From an uncultured Cohaesibacter sp. (GTDB lineage Bacteria > Pseudomonadota > Alphaproteobacteria > Rhizobiales > Cohaesibacteraceae), in assembly GCF_963664735.1 (NCBI RefSeq), contig NZ_OY761553.1, positions 186,001 through 250,000 of the forward strand: 64,000 nucleotides of DNA, read 5' to 3'. The position numbers were made by a program, and so were the translations under genes. Positions 35,509 through 44,688 of the stretch are shown piece by piece. The notes under the pieces are model-generated. The model was given only the letters and a program-made list of their open reading frames with translations. It was not told where the DNA came from and ran no database searches. The number at the start of each line of letters is the position of its first letter. The stretch's first letter is position 1.

Positions 35509-36798
35509 GTGTTTGGTTTGAGTAAAAAACAGTCTGGTCCGGAGTTCTCGATCAATGAACTCCTTGTTAAGGCAATGGATGCTTCCCCCTCAGGAGTGTT
35601 TATCAATTGTTTGGCTCCGGGGCGTGAGGGCATCGTGTATGCCAATCAATCTTTTCAGAAGGCATTGGGGTTCCCTTCCTTGCAAGCGCTGCAAAGCCAG
35701 CCCGTCGCAATGTTGTTAGCGTCGGAGCAATATGGTGGAGAGGCTGTCGCCGAGTTTGTCGAAATGGTCAATTCTGCGATCAAGAGTAAGGGCAAATGGA
35801 CAGGTCGTATCATATATAATAAATATGGCGAGGGTGTCTTTGGCGCGCTGGTTGATGTCTCAATCGCCGAGATGGATGGGGTGCCTTACGCTTGCGCCAT
35901 TTTTCAGGATGCCGAAAATTGCGAAGCTTCATTCTCGCAAAATCTTAAGTTCCAGGCTCTGTCCGGTTCATTCCAGAGCAGCGTGGGCAATGTTGCGCAG
36001 ACCATTCACAGTGCCGCCAGTGATTTGCAGGATACTGCAGAACAGATGATTGGCGGGGCACAAAGAACCAGCTCTGAAACTTCTGCTCTGTTCGATTTGA
36101 CCAATCGGACTGTCGACAATATGCGGTCCGTACAGCAGGCAACAGAAGAATTGTCTGCCTCTATCGATGAAATCGGCCGACAGGTTTCCACCTCAACCGA
36201 TGTTGTTCAGGAAGCATCGGGCCAAGCAGAAATCACCACGAGTGTGGTTAGCGAGTTGGCGAATTCTGCAAGCCGTATTGGTGACGTTATTCGGCTTATT
36301 CAGGAAATTGCCGAGCAGACCAATTTGCTTGCTTTGAACGCGACGATCGAGGCTGCAAGGGCTGGTGAAGCTGGCCGGGGATTTGCTGTTGTCGCCGCAG
36401 AAGTCAAAGATTTGGCAAATCAGACGGCCAAAGCAACTGAAGAAATCTCAGGGCAGGTGAGTGGTATTCAGACCTCTACCAGTCAGACCGTTTCGGCAAT
36501 CGAGAAAATTGCCGGAATTATTTCCCACATCAATGACATTTCCTCGTCCATAGCAACCGCTGTGGAGCAGCAGTCTTCTGCTGCCAAAGAAATCGCGGAT
36601 AACGTCATTCAGGCGTCTGATGGTGCGCAGAAGATCAACAGCGCTCTTAAAAGCGTTGAAGACTCCGCCAAACAAACTGAAACGGCAGCCCAGACGGTTA
36701 CCGAACGGTCGTTGCACCTTTCCGGACAGTCCAATGATCTCAGCCAGCATGCGGACAAGTTTCTCAATGACTTGAACGAAACTTATCAGGCATTGTGA
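35509..36798 (+). CDS. Soluble PAS-domain methyl-accepting chemotaxis protein
   Basis: 429 residues beginning at GTG 35509 (GGGGTG a few bases upstream). No membrane helix, so a cytoplasmic receptor. An N-terminal PAS domain (about 20-125: [40 protein letters not shown]) leads to a long coiled-coil signalling domain whose tip, [35 protein letters not shown] (about 268-300), binds CheA/CheW. There is no HAMP domain and no CheR-binding pentapeptide at the C-terminus (NETYQAL). The PAS domain may bind haem, flavin or a small metabolite; no Cys/His pair decides this. Confidence 0.92.
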   Translation: MFGLSKKQSGPEFSINELLVKAMDASPSGVFINCLAPGREGIVYANQSFQKALGFPSLQALQSQPVAMLLASEQYGGEAVAEFVEMVNSAIKSKGKWTGRIIYNKYGEGVFGALVDVSIAEMDGVPYACAIFQDAENCEASFSQNLKFQALSGSFQSSVGNVAQTIHSAASDLQDTAEQMIGGAQRTSSETSALFDLTNRTVDNMRSVQQATEELSASIDEIGRQVSTSTDVVQEASGQAEITTSVVSELANSASRIGDVIRLIQEIAEQTNLLALNATIEAARAGEAGRGFAVVAAEVKDLANQTAKATEEISGQVSGIQTSTSQTVSAIEKIAGIISHINDISSSIATAVEQQSSAAKEIADNVIQASDGAQKINSALKSVEDSAKQTETAAQTVTERSLHLSGQSNDLSQHADKFLNDLNETYQAL

Positions 36799-36853
36799 TT
36801 ACATGAGTCGAATGAGAGTCATTTGTTTCATTTCTTGAATGGCTTTGATTAAG

Positions 36854-36883
36854 CGAAATGGGAGCTGAAAGGCTCCTTTTTCG
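36854..36883 (+). terminator. Terminator after chemoreceptor gene
   Basis: GGAGC-TGAAAG-GCTCC followed by TTTTT, with flanking CGAAA/TTTCG that can extend the stem; 56 nt past the stop. Confidence 0.75.
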
Positions 36884-37019
36884 TTTGGAATAATCTATGA
36901 CGCCAAAAGACAGAATTGATCAGCGCTTTTCTACATTTACAAGGCCGTTTGGAGCCCATTGTGGTCACCGACAGCCAGGTGTATGTCCTCAATAGAGTTT
37001 AGATTGACTGTCCATAAAG

Positions 37020-37550
37020 ATGAGCACGATGTTGTCTCTTATTCCTTCTACGTCTGAGCATTTTTCACATTTGGTGGGTTGGTTTCCAGATGAGAGAGTG
37101 CTGGCCCAATGGGGAGGGACAGGGCTCGGTCCTGTGCTTTCTCCGTTGAAGATACAGGAAATGCTGGATGAGGAGAAAAAGATCCCTCCTAGCCGGTTGT
37201 GTCGAACAGCGATCGATGATGAAGGAAAGCAGATTGGGCATGTCCAGATCGCACTCGATTGGATCAATGGCGTGGGGCGTTTGGCTCGTGTAGTTGTCGC
37301 CCCGGAAATGCGCGGCAAAGGATACGCCGTTCCTATGATCAAATCAGCTGTAAGCATATTGTTCTCTATTGATGAAATTGAGAGGGCTGAGCTTAACGTA
37401 TACACTTGGAACGTAGCTGCGATCCGCACTTATGAGAAGGTCGGGTTTGTTAAGGAGGGGGTCCGTCGTTCATCTGCCAGAGTTGGAACTGAACGGTGGG
37501 ACACAGAGGTGATGGGGCTCCTGCGAGACGAATGGACGATGCTCAGATGA
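37020..37550 (+). CDS. GNAT-family N-acetyltransferase
   Basis: 176 residues. RimJ/RimL-like acetyltransferase: GHVQIALDWINGVGRLARVV precedes the acetyl-CoA motif VVAPEMRGKGYAVPMIKSAV (Q/R-x-x-G-x-G/A form), and YTWNVAAIRTYEKVGFVKEG is the typical C-terminal N-x-x-A-x-x-x-Y-x-K-x-G-F motif. The substrate may be a protein N-terminus, amino acid or small amine; context gives no clue. The ribosome site is weak and the preceding 220 nt show only the chemoreceptor terminator. Confidence 0.88.
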   Translation: MSTMLSLIPSTSEHFSHLVGWFPDERVLAQWGGTGLGPVLSPLKIQEMLDEEKKIPPSRLCRTAIDDEGKQIGHVQIALDWINGVGRLARVVVAPEMRGKGYAVPMIKSAVSILFSIDEIERAELNVYTWNVAAIRTYEKVGFVKEGVRRSSARVGTERWDTEVMGLLRDEWTMLR

Positions 37551-37820
37551 TGTCTGCTTTGTCCGCATAGTGTGAATTTGAGGATAGTGCGGTCCATACG
37601 AGCCTGCAGACGTAGCTGACTTTTTGAATATAAAAAGGGCTCAAATCACATCATCAACGTGACCCGTGAAAGGTGCAGCTAAAGTGCGCCACTAAAGAGA
37701 CGATTGGACAAATCGCTTGTGCAATGAAATGTGGCGACTTGTGCAGAGTGAAAAGGCGCGCCACACAAAACCGCGCGATCGGCTACAGTGAAAATTTTAA
37801 AACGCTATTGGGAATTTGAG

Positions 37821-37896
<76 letters not shown>

Positions 37897-38066
37897 GAGA
37901 AGGTGCCCCTATGTAGGGAAACACAGCAAGGCTGTCAAGCAGACCTGAAGACTATTCCCAAACTTGTTTATACTGTTTTCACATATCGTGTGACGGATCG
38001 AGCAAAATGGCATTCGGTAGAGGCGTTACTAGACGGCTTTTGCTTGCTTTTGCGGTTGCTTGGGCA

Positions 38067-38462
38067 CTATTGCAAGCGCGTCCATATTTGGCTTTTGCAT
38101 AGCAGGCTACCGGCAATGCAGCCGCTGACTTTCAGTTTGTTACCTGTCAGCTTCATTTTGGAGGCATAGGTGCCGCCACGATCCGGTGCCCAGATCGTGC
38201 CTCCTGAATAATATCCCGCTCTTTTTGCCTTCATGTTCCAGATGATGGGCTTGCCAACAATATTTGCGTTGATGCCAACCACTTTCGTTATGTGGCCGCA
38301 AATCTTCTTCTGACAGGGGGCAAAACGAACATGCAGATAGTGGCCACTATATTTCGAAATCTCGCTTCCTTGCGTTTTCCATTCACCAAAAACGGGATTG
38401 GCAAATGCTGAGGGCAGATTAAGGGCCAGTAGTGCGGTTGCTACCAAAATCAGCTTCGTCAT
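38067..38462 (-). CDS. DUF2147-family secreted protein
   Basis: 131 residues from ATG 38462 (GGGAG five bases upstream). A Sec signal (MTKLILVATALLALNLPSAF, cut before NPVFGEWKT) leads to a DUF2147 domain: GEWKTQGSEI at its start, FAPCQKKICGHITKVV with paired Cys, and GGTIWAPDRGGTYASKMKLT, then KVSGCIAGSLLCKSQIWTRL. Such proteins fold as a lipocalin-like barrel in the periplasm or outer envelope; biochemical role unknown. Monocistronic. Confidence 0.85.
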   Translation of the reverse strand: MTKLILVATALLALNLPSAFANPVFGEWKTQGSEISKYSGHYLHVRFAPCQKKICGHITKVVGINANIVGKPIIWNMKAKRAGYYSGGTIWAPDRGGTYASKMKLTGNKLKVSGCIAGSLLCKSQIWTRLQ

Positions 38463-38618
38463 GGCTTCTCCCATTGGTGTTTTCTGACCAATAAAGGATA
38501 ACACAGGCGAAGAGATGGCGACATTAACAGCAAGTCGTGCAGGCTTGTCTAAATGTGCTTGAGCCCAATACTCTTGAGGTGTCGGGGCTTTTGATAAAAC
38601 TTCGGCGTACCGAGGGTT

Positions 38619-39446
38619 TCAAAAGCCCTGCCGCATGAGGTTTACCGCATAAAGCGTCATGGCAACCGCGTTGGACACATTCAGGCTCTTGATCGGGCCT
38701 GGCATGTCCAGACGGGCGAGCTGTGTGCATTTCTCCCGTGTCAGTCGGCGCATGCCTTTGCCTTCTGAGCCAAAAACAAGGGCGAGGGGGCGCTCTTTGT
38801 CTTGCTCCTTCAGGATCGTTTCGAAGGGTTCGCTTTCTTCGGAATCAAAACCCACAACGTCAAAACCGTTGTCGGCGAGATCATCAAGTGCTCTGGCCAG
38901 GTTTGGAACTGATACCATAGAGATCAGGTCCAAACCGCCCGAAGCTGTCTTGGCGAGGATGCCACTTTCTTCAGGGCTGTGTCGTCCGGTCATCAGCAGT
39001 GCTTCGGCCCCCAGAGCCACGGAAGATCGTATGATCGCTCCTACATTGTGCGGGTCGGTTACCTGATCGAGAATAACGACGAGTTTACAGTCGTAAATAT
39101 CGGAAATATCGAGAGCCGGCAGATTGCGTGTAATGAGTAGGGCGCCCTGATGAACCGCATCTCTGGCTTTGGCATCGATGTCTTTCGGTGTCGCTGTTTC
39201 GACCAATCCATCCAGTCGTGCAGGGTCGCCGCCGATTTTGCGAATCTCTTCGACCAGTCGGCTTTGTGCGTTTGGCGTGGCGTATAGGCGCGTGAGTTCT
39301 CGGCGCGGGTTTGCAACTGCGCTGGCTACCGCATGAATGCCGAATATGCGTACGGTGTCATCCTGAGCCTTGCGGCCATGAGAGCCCTGATCGACGGTTG
39401 TCGTCTGGCGGGCCTTTTTTTGCTTTTGCGATCTGTTTTTTGTCAT
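38619..39446 (-). CDS. rlmB: 23S rRNA 2'-O-ribose methyltransferase RlmB-like (TrmH/SpoU family)
   Basis: 275 residues from ATG 39446; the ribosome site is weak and a start at 39512 is possible. A basic N-terminus (KNRSQKQKKARQ) precedes the substrate-binding domain (IFGIHAVASAVANPRRELTR) and the SPOUT knot: VVILDQVTDPHNVGAIIRSS (motif 1), LALVFGSEGKGMRRLTREKC (motif 2) and IKSLNVSNAVAMTLYA (motif 3). It methylates a 23S rRNA guanosine ribose (G2251 in E. coli) using S-adenosylmethionine. Its place just before tRNA-Tyr/tRNA-Gly/tuf fits Hyphomicrobiales chromosomes. Confidence 0.92.
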   Translation of the reverse strand: MTKNRSQKQKKARQTTTVDQGSHGRKAQDDTVRIFGIHAVASAVANPRRELTRLYATPNAQSRLVEEIRKIGGDPARLDGLVETATPKDIDAKARDAVHQGALLITRNLPALDISDIYDCKLVVILDQVTDPHNVGAIIRSSVALGAEALLMTGRHSPEESGILAKTASGGLDLISMVSVPNLARALDDLADNGFDVVGFDSEESEPFETILKEQDKERPLALVFGSEGKGMRRLTREKCTQLARLDMPGPIKSLNVSNAVAMTLYAVNLMRQGF

Positions 39447-39548
39447 GAGGCGATTTAGATCCAAACGGGACTTCGGGGCAAGTGTAATCACGGGATAGAG
39501 AATAATTTCCAATGGAATGCAGCTGCAATAACCAATGTTTGGAAGTCG

Positions 39549-39860
39549 CTACTTCTTTTTGCCTAGAGCCATGGTCGTTGCTCGTACCAGGTCTTCAAGC
39601 CAATCCTGCTCATCCCACATTTCGGCGGGAATGATCGGGCTGGGCTTGGCTCCGGGATAGGCGGGGGCTGATTCTAGATGTTTGGTAAGGGAAGCGGTCT
39701 GCTTGGTGGGCTTGATGTGGAAATTGTCGTCGCAGACCACGCCGATGAAAACACCATCGCAATAGAGGCCATATTCGCCGAACATCTTGCGGGCTGTCAC
39801 ATCGCCTGCGTCTGTAAGCCGGTCCAGTAGAAGTTCGATTGTCTTGGGGTCGGTGCTCAT
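39549..39860 (-). CDS. TfoX N-terminal domain protein
   Basis: 103 residues consisting of one TfoX-N domain: LLDRLTDAGDVTARKMFGEY, GLYCDGVFIGVVCDDNFHIK and the C-terminal WDEQDWLEDLVRATTMAL. Stand-alone proteins of this type are common in alphaproteobacteria; a role in competence regulation is known only for full-length Sxy/TfoX of gammaproteobacteria. The start lies 24 nt downstream of the hydrolase gene stop on the same strand, so they are probably cotranscribed. Confidence 0.85.
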   Translation of the reverse strand: MSTDPKTIELLLDRLTDAGDVTARKMFGEYGLYCDGVFIGVVCDDNFHIKPTKQTASLTKHLESAPAYPGAKPSPIIPAEMWDEQDWLEDLVRATTMALGKKK

Positions 39861-39884
39861 GGGATTGCTGCTTCGCTTTTGGGA

Positions 39885-40535
39885 TCAGGAACCGAGTTGG
39901 TCGAGCCATGCTTTGGCGAGGGTGGCGTCTTGCCCATTCTGTTCCCACTCGTGGTCGGTGTCCAGATCATAGTGTGTTACGATTGCCCCTCTGTTGCGAA
40001 GATCCTGTGCGAGCGCAGACCCATCACTGGGGGAACGGCGAGGGTCCCGATTGCCCGAGAGCAATAGAATTGGCTTTCGGGATAAAGCGAAGGGATCAAT
40101 TGGCTGCTGTTTGGCAAAAGGCGATTGGGGACGCAGGAGGATAGCGCCGCCGAACAAATCGGGCATTTGGCAGATGAGTGCTGTCGCAAAAATGGCTCCG
40201 CTGGAATAGCCGACCAGAATCGGTTGTCGGTTTCCTTTCTCCGTTGCAGGGAGAGCGGTTGTCAGAAAGGTCACGCAATCCACTGAGTCGGAGACGATTT
40301 CCTCCGGGTTGAGGCTGTGGTTGGAGGTACGGCGCACAAAGCTATAGCCATCTGGCTGCAAATGGTGACCTCGTAGAAAAATCGAGGGCCGGTCCGTGCC
40401 TAGGGCGCGGGTAAATGCCTGCCAGTCTTCAATCCAGGCATCGGCGGGTCGAGCCGATCCGTGCAGAAAGAGGAGGGGAGTGCCTTGCCCCTCGCGAGAG
40501 ATGATGCCAAATCGGTTTGGAGTGACTGATGACAT
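39885..40535 (-). CDS. Alpha/beta hydrolase (carboxylesterase/phospholipase-like)
   Basis: 216 residues from ATG 40535. The alpha/beta fold is shown by PLLFLHGSARPADAW (oxyanion strand), LVGYSSGAIFATAL with nucleophile Ser111, ILLLSGNRDPRRSP with Asp164, and TDHEWEQ with His195, together a full Ser-Asp-His triad. Size and the missing lid resemble small carboxylesterases (PF02230-like). Ester substrate unknown. Probably in one operon with the TfoX-N gene. No signal peptide. Confidence 0.85.
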   Translation of the reverse strand: MSSVTPNRFGIISREGQGTPLLFLHGSARPADAWIEDWQAFTRALGTDRPSIFLRGHHLQPDGYSFVRRTSNHSLNPEEIVSDSVDCVTFLTTALPATEKGNRQPILVGYSSGAIFATALICQMPDLFGGAILLRPQSPFAKQQPIDPFALSRKPILLLSGNRDPRRSPSDGSALAQDLRNRGAIVTHYDLDTDHEWEQNGQDATLAKAWLDQLGS

Positions 40536-40638
40536 TGTGATTTGCTCTTTTTCGGTCTGCCTCGTCGTCTTTGCCAGACACATATCCCCAGTCTGTTACA
40601 GGATTTTTGCGATACCCACAAAAATGATAAAATCCATG

Positions 40639-40667
40639 TTGACTTCAGGCATGCGGTTTTGCATAAA
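40639..40667 (+). promoter_or_regulatory. Candidate promoter of tRNA-Tyr/tRNA-Gly/tuf
   Basis: TTGACT, a 17-bp spacer and CATAAA, placed about 75 bp before tRNA-Tyr. The alpha/beta hydrolase gene diverges at 40535, so this is the natural promoter place for the plus-strand tRNA-tuf unit. Confidence 0.5.
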
Positions 40668-40742
40668 GCCGTTCACGAACTGACCGCGACTTGGCGGGCA
40701 ATTCGAGACCATCCTGTTCGCAGGGACAGGAAGGCGAAGCTT

Positions 40743-40827
40743 GGAGGAGTGTCCGAGTGGTTAAAGGAGACGGACTGTAAATCCGTTCGCTTAGCGTACG
40801 CTGGTTCGAATCCAGCCTCCTCCACCA
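40743..40827 (+). tRNA. tRNA-Tyr (anticodon GTA)
   Basis: 85 nt with a class II variable arm (CGCTTAGCGTACG region). Acceptor GGAGGAG/CTCCTCC, anticodon stem ACGGA/TCCGT with loop CTGTAAA (anticodon GTA), T-loop GGTTCGAATCC, CCA encoded. Confidence 0.97.
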
Positions 40828-40847
40828 TCTTCGTCTTAACGTCTCGC

Positions 40848-40921
40848 GCGGGTGTAGCTCAATGGTAGAGCAACAGCCTTCCAAGCTGATGACGAGGGTT
40901 CGATTCCCTTCACCCGCTCCA
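40848..40921 (+). tRNA. tRNA-Gly (anticodon TCC)
   Basis: 74 nt. Acceptor GCGGGTG/CACCCGC, D-arm TAGCTCAATGGTAGAGCA, anticodon stem CAGCC/AGCTG region with TCC in the loop, T-arm GGGTTCGATTCCC, CCA encoded. 20 nt after tRNA-Tyr. Confidence 0.96.
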
Positions 40922-41081
40922 TCATTGAATTACCTAAATCGAGCAATATGGTCCGAGGCCCAAATAAAAGCGGTCTATTTGTGTTGAACCGGGTTCGCGG
41001 CGTCTTGGATAAAGAGTTGCGGCCTTTTTGCGCTGAAGTGTGCCAACATTGGTTGGCCCGACCACGACGAGAGCTGTTTCC

Positions 41082-42272
41082 ATGGCTAAGGAAAAGTTTG
41101 AACGTAATAAGCCGCATGTAAACATCGGCACGATTGGTCACGTTGACCATGGTAAAACCACTTTGACTGCAGCAATCACCATGACCCTTGCGGAGACTGG
41201 TGGCGCAACAGCGAAGGCATATGATGAAATTGACGGTGCGCCAGAAGAACGTGCACGCGGCATTACGATTTCTACTGCTCACGTTGAGTATGAAACCGCG
41301 AAACGTCACTATGCACACGTTGACTGCCCAGGCCACGCCGACTATGTGAAGAACATGATCACCGGTGCGGCTCAGATGGACGGTGGTATTCTGGTTGTTT
41401 CTGCAGCAGATGGCCCAATGCCACAAACCCGTGAGCATATTCTTCTTGCTCGTCAGGTTGGTGTTCCTGCGCTTGTTGTCTACATGAACAAGGTTGATCA
41501 GGTTGACGACGAAGAGCTTCTTGAGCTTGTTGAAATGGAAATCCGTGAGCTTCTGGACTCCTACGAGTTCCCTGGCGACGAAATCCCCATCATCAAGGGT
41601 TCTGCTCTTGCTGCTGTTGAAAACCGTGATCCTGCAATCGGTCGTGATTCCATTCACGCTCTGATGGACGCCGTTGATGACTATATCCCAACTCCGGATC
41701 GTCCGAAGGATCTTCCGTTCTTGCTTCCGATCGAAGACGTGTTCTCGATCTCTGGTCGTGGTACGGTTGTTACCGGTCGTGTAGAACGCGGTATCATCAA
41801 GGTTGGCGACGAAATCGAAATCGTTGGCATCAAAGACACGCAGAAAACCACCTGCACAGGCGTTGAAATGTTCCGCAAGCTGCTCGACAGCGGCGAAGCA
41901 GGCGACAACGTTGGTGTTCTTCTTCGTGGTACCAAGCGTGAAGACGTTGAGCGTGGTCAGGTTCTCTGCAAGCCAGGTTCCGTTACCCCGCACACCAAGT
42001 TCAAGGCAGAAGCCTACATTCTGACGAAAGAAGAAGGTGGTCGTCATACCCCGTTCTTCACCAACTATCGTCCTCAGTTCTATTTCCGCACCACCGACGT
42101 TACGGGTGTTGTTACCCTTGACGAAGGCGTGGAAATGGTTATGCCAGGCGATAACGTCAACATGAATGTGCAGTTGATCGTGCCAATCGCCATGGAAGAA
42201 AAACTGCGCTTCGCTATCCGCGAAGGTGGCCGTACCGTTGGCGCTGGTATCGTCGGCGCTATCATCGAATAG
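41082..42272 (+). CDS. tuf: Translation elongation factor Tu, copy 1
   Basis: 396 residues from ATG 41082. GTPase motifs GHVDHGKTT (P-loop), RGITIS (switch I Thr), DCPGH, NKVD and GSAL; domains 2 and 3 are complete, ending [11 protein letters not shown]. Delivers aminoacyl-tRNA to the ribosome. Nearly identical to the second copy at 59446; I count seven base differences, one changing residue 74 (Lys here, Asn there). It follows tRNA-Tyr and tRNA-Gly as in the classic tRNA-tufB unit, and is closed by a terminator. The ribosome site before this copy (GAGAG) is weaker than GGAG of the other. Confidence 0.99.
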   Translation: MAKEKFERNKPHVNIGTIGHVDHGKTTLTAAITMTLAETGGATAKAYDEIDGAPEERARGITISTAHVEYETAKRHYAHVDCPGHADYVKNMITGAAQMDGGILVVSAADGPMPQTREHILLARQVGVPALVVYMNKVDQVDDEELLELVEMEIRELLDSYEFPGDEIPIIKGSALAAVENRDPAIGRDSIHALMDAVDDYIPTPDRPKDLPFLLPIEDVFSISGRGTVVTGRVERGIIKVGDEIEIVGIKDTQKTTCTGVEMFRKLLDSGEAGDNVGVLLRGTKREDVERGQVLCKPGSVTPHTKFKAEAYILTKEEGGRHTPFFTNYRPQFYFRTTDVTGVVTLDEGVEMVMPGDNVNMNVQLIVPIAMEEKLRFAIREGGRTVGAGIVGAIIE

Positions 42273-42297
42273 GCTTGTTCGATTACGAAATTACGAA

Positions 42298-42326
42298 GCC
42301 TCTGCCATATCGGCAGGGGCTTTTTT
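42298..42326 (+). terminator. Terminator after tuf copy 1
   Basis: GCCTCTGCC-ATATC-GGCAGGGGC (one G-U pair) followed by TTTTTT, 26 nt past the tuf stop. Confidence 0.92.
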
Positions 42327-42355
42327 GATTCCGGTTCTGTTGATTCTATTTGTGG

Positions 42356-43393
42356 CTAATAGGTTGTCTGAACCACAGAAGCTACAAGGCCTGCGCTGGC
42401 TGGAACCAGCGCTATTCTATCGCCTCGTTTCAGTCGTCCTTCTTCCAGAGCGCAGGAAAGACCTACGGGAATCGAGGCGGATACCACGTTGCCATATTTT
42501 CTGTAGACGGAAAGATAGATTTTTTCTGGCGGAATGCCCATCTTCTCGCAAGCTTCGCGATATATGCGCTCTGAAGGGGCGTGCGGTAAAAAGAGATCTG
42601 TTGTTGCCAAGACGTTGGGGTCGGTTTCGATCAACTCTCTCAGGCTCGCGTTGCCTTCTTCAAGCAGCCTTTTGCCCCAAGAGACAAATTTCAATGTGCC
42701 GTTCAAGCCGATCCGCTCGGGCGAAGGATAGTAAGAGTTATGTCCGGGCAAAGGGATCGTGCAAAGGTCTGCATGTTCTGGTCTGGAGCGAAATGAAAAC
42801 TGCCAATCCTGATCGGAAGGCGTGAGAATCGTTGCGGTTGCCGCTTCGCCGATGGTGTACATGGGAAAGGTATAGTCGAGCGATTCCATGCTCAGGATTT
42901 GCCAATTGTCGTGAATACCGATATGGAACTCGCCGTTAATGATCATAACATTTCTATAGCTGCCCAGTTGCTGCGTGCTGTAGGCAATGTGCAAGGCACG
43001 AAGCCAGCTCATGCAAGCATCGGTCACGTCGAAACAATTGACATTTTTCATGCCCGTTGATTTGGCAAAGAAATAGGCATTGGCAGGTTCCAGAAATCCG
43101 CGTCCAACGCCGCAATAGATCAAAAGGTCGATGTCTTGAGTTGCCATGCCTGCTTCATCCAAGGCGTGTTTCATTGCGCTGATGATCAGGTGATGGGCTG
43201 ATTCCCCCTCTTCCTCGTCGCGGATATAGCGCGATTGAGAGCCTGTATAGGCAAGGAGTTTGTCAACGGCTTGAAGATAACGTCGCTTTAGTGATGTGAC
43301 GGTATGGGGATTTGATTCATCCAGCTTCTGGATGATATCTGCGTTATTCAGTTTTTGGGACGGGATACTTTTCGAAATGGCGGCGATTCTCAT
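42356..43393 (-). CDS. 3-oxoacyl-ACP synthase III (FabH/KAS III)-like protein
   Basis: 345 residues from ATG 43393; a start at 43423 would add ten. Thiolase fold with a complete KAS III triad: Cys127 in DVTDACMSW, His271 in DLFLPHAPSE and Asn302 in KYGNVVSASIP. IGEAATATIL and the C-terminal RGDRIALVPASAGL follow the family. It differs from housekeeping FabH in length and an inserted 195-260 region (RPEHADLCTIPLPGHNSYYP), so it may extend or condense a special acyl chain, as OleA/ChlB3-like enzymes do. It is the only minus-strand gene in the translation block; no biosynthetic partner is adjacent. Confidence 0.85.
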   Translation of the reverse strand: MRIAAISKSIPSQKLNNADIIQKLDESNPHTVTSLKRRYLQAVDKLLAYTGSQSRYIRDEEEGESAHHLIISAMKHALDEAGMATQDIDLLIYCGVGRGFLEPANAYFFAKSTGMKNVNCFDVTDACMSWLRALHIAYSTQQLGSYRNVMIINGEFHIGIHDNWQILSMESLDYTFPMYTIGEAATATILTPSDQDWQFSFRSRPEHADLCTIPLPGHNSYYPSPERIGLNGTLKFVSWGKRLLEEGNASLRELIETDPNVLATTDLFLPHAPSERIYREACEKMGIPPEKIYLSVYRKYGNVVSASIPVGLSCALEEGRLKRGDRIALVPASAGLVASVVQTTY

Positions 43394-43495
43394 TGCAGGT
43401 TTTTCCGTCAGGCGCGTTTTCAATTTACGCTATTTCGAGTCACTTGCTTCAAGCAGGTGGTGATTATTCATTAGATTTTCACTAAAAGAGGAAAA

Positions 43496-43566
43496 ATGCC
43501 ATAACTTCAGTTGTAGCAATTGTGATAGTGCTCATGCTGTTTGTGGTGTTTGCGTCTTTTGAATAG
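43496..43566 (+). pseudogene. Possible tiny membrane-peptide gene with a one-base shift
   Basis: After AGAGGA, ATG CCA TAA stops at once, but shifting one base gives ITSVVAIVIVLMLFVVFASF-E-stop (to 43566), a single hydrophobic helix. A good ribosome site directly before ATG plus a helix-coding frame suggests a small membrane protein broken by one missing base, or a sequencing error. No family assignment. The rest of 43394-43734 shows nothing else supportable. Confidence 0.3.
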
Positions 43567-43734
43567 GAATCTCGGGGGGGGCTGTGTAAGGTTATACCGG
43601 GTGAGATACCGATTTTCGCCGTTTCTACAAACCACTTGTTGATTTTTTGTCATATTTTTGTCTTTTCCCTTGCGGTGAGGGGAGAAAGTCAATAGGTAGA
43701 CACCAACTTGGTTTTCACTAGGCGTCACGGATTT

Positions 43735-43810
43735 AGGGGTGTAGCTCAGCTGGTAGAGCATCGGTCTCCAAAACCGAGGGTCGGGGGTTCGAGTCCCTCC
43801 GCCCCTGCCA
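43735..43810 (+). tRNA. tRNA-Trp (anticodon CCA)
   Basis: 76 nt. Acceptor AGGGGTG/CGCCCCT, D-arm TAGCTCAGCTGGTAGAGCA, anticodon stem TCGGT/ACCGA with loop CTCCAAA (anticodon CCA), T-arm GGGGGTTCGAGTCCC, CCA encoded. Directly upstream of secE, as in many proteobacteria. Confidence 0.97.
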
Positions 43811-43906
43811 ATTCGTGCTTGATCTTTGTGCAAAAGATAATATATATGGTGGGAATCTTTGAACGCGCGGATTTTGTTTCGCGCGTTATTATATGTGAGC
43901 GGATTG

Positions 43907-44104
43907 ATGGCCAAAACAAACCCTTTTACCTTTTTGCAGCAAGTCCGATCTGAGGCGGCCAAGATTACTTGGCCTACTCGTAAGGAAACAGCAATTACGA
44001 CGCTAATGGTGTTTGTAATGGTGGTTCTGGCTTCGACTTTCTTCCTGCTCGCCGACCAGATCATGAGTTTGGGTGTGAGCTATATCATCAACCTTGGAGG
44101 GTAG
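43907..44104 (+). CDS. secE: Preprotein translocase subunit SecE
   Basis: 65 residues from ATG 43907, the short single-helix form usual in alphaproteobacteria. NPFTFLQQVRSEAAKITWPT then RKETAITTLMVFVMVVLAST: the conserved amphipathic segment with K-x-x-W-P-T followed by one membrane helix. Clamps SecY in the Sec translocon. nusG starts 6 nt later. Confidence 0.95.
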   Translation: MAKTNPFTFLQQVRSEAAKITWPTRKETAITTLMVFVMVVLASTFFLLADQIMSLGVSYIINLGG

Positions 44105-44110
44105 GGCACA

Positions 44111-44647
44111 ATGGCTAAGCCTATGCGGTGGTACATCGTTCACGCCTATTCAAACTTCGAAAAGAAGGTTGCTGAGGATATTTTGCAGAAGGCCGAGCAA
44201 ACCGGCTTGTCCGATCTGTTTGAAGAAGTTCTGGTGCCGACAGAGAAATTTGTCGAAGTAAGGCGTGGGCGCAAGATCGAATCAGAGCGCAAATTTTTCC
44301 CGGGCTATGTTCTCGTGAAAATGGCTATGACCGATGACGCTTACCATCTCATCAAGAATACCCCGAAGGTAACCGGCTTTCTGGGGGCTGATAACAAGCC
44401 TATGCCGATTTCGAACGCTGAAGCTGAGCGCTTGATGTCGCAGGTTGAAGAAGGCGTTCAGAAGCCTACTCCGACTGTCAACTTTGAAGTTGGCGAGCAG
44501 GTTCGTGTGTCTGATGGACCGTTCGCGTCCTTTAACGGGCTTGTTGAAGAGGTGGACGAAGAGCGTGCACGTCTTAAAGTTACCGTTTCTATTTTTGGAC
44601 GGGCCACGCCTGTCGAACTTGAATATAATCAGGTCGATAAGCTCTGA
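44111..44647 (+). CDS. nusG: Transcription termination/antitermination factor NusG
   Basis: 178 residues. NGN domain: MRWYIVHAYSNFEKKVAEDI and FFPGYVLVKM; the C-terminal KOW motif VRVSDGPFASFNGLVEEVDE follows a linker. Binds RNA polymerase, Rho and ribosomal S10. Coupled to secE; a 188-nt gap separates it from rplK. Confidence 0.98.
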   Translation: MAKPMRWYIVHAYSNFEKKVAEDILQKAEQTGLSDLFEEVLVPTEKFVEVRRGRKIESERKFFPGYVLVKMAMTDDAYHLIKNTPKVTGFLGADNKPMPISNAEAERLMSQVEEGVQKPTPTVNFEVGEQVRVSDGPFASFNGLVEEVDEERARLKVTVSIFGRATPVELEYNQVDKL

Positions 44648-44665
44648 TTATAGGATCCCCGCGAT

Positions 44666-44688
44666 GGCGCATGTTGTTGCGCCTTGCG
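44666..44688 (+). terminator. Weak hairpin between nusG and rplK
   Basis: GGCGCA-TGTTGT-TGCGCC followed by only TT; possible attenuator or processing site between the secE-nusG and rplKAJL units. Confidence 0.3.
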
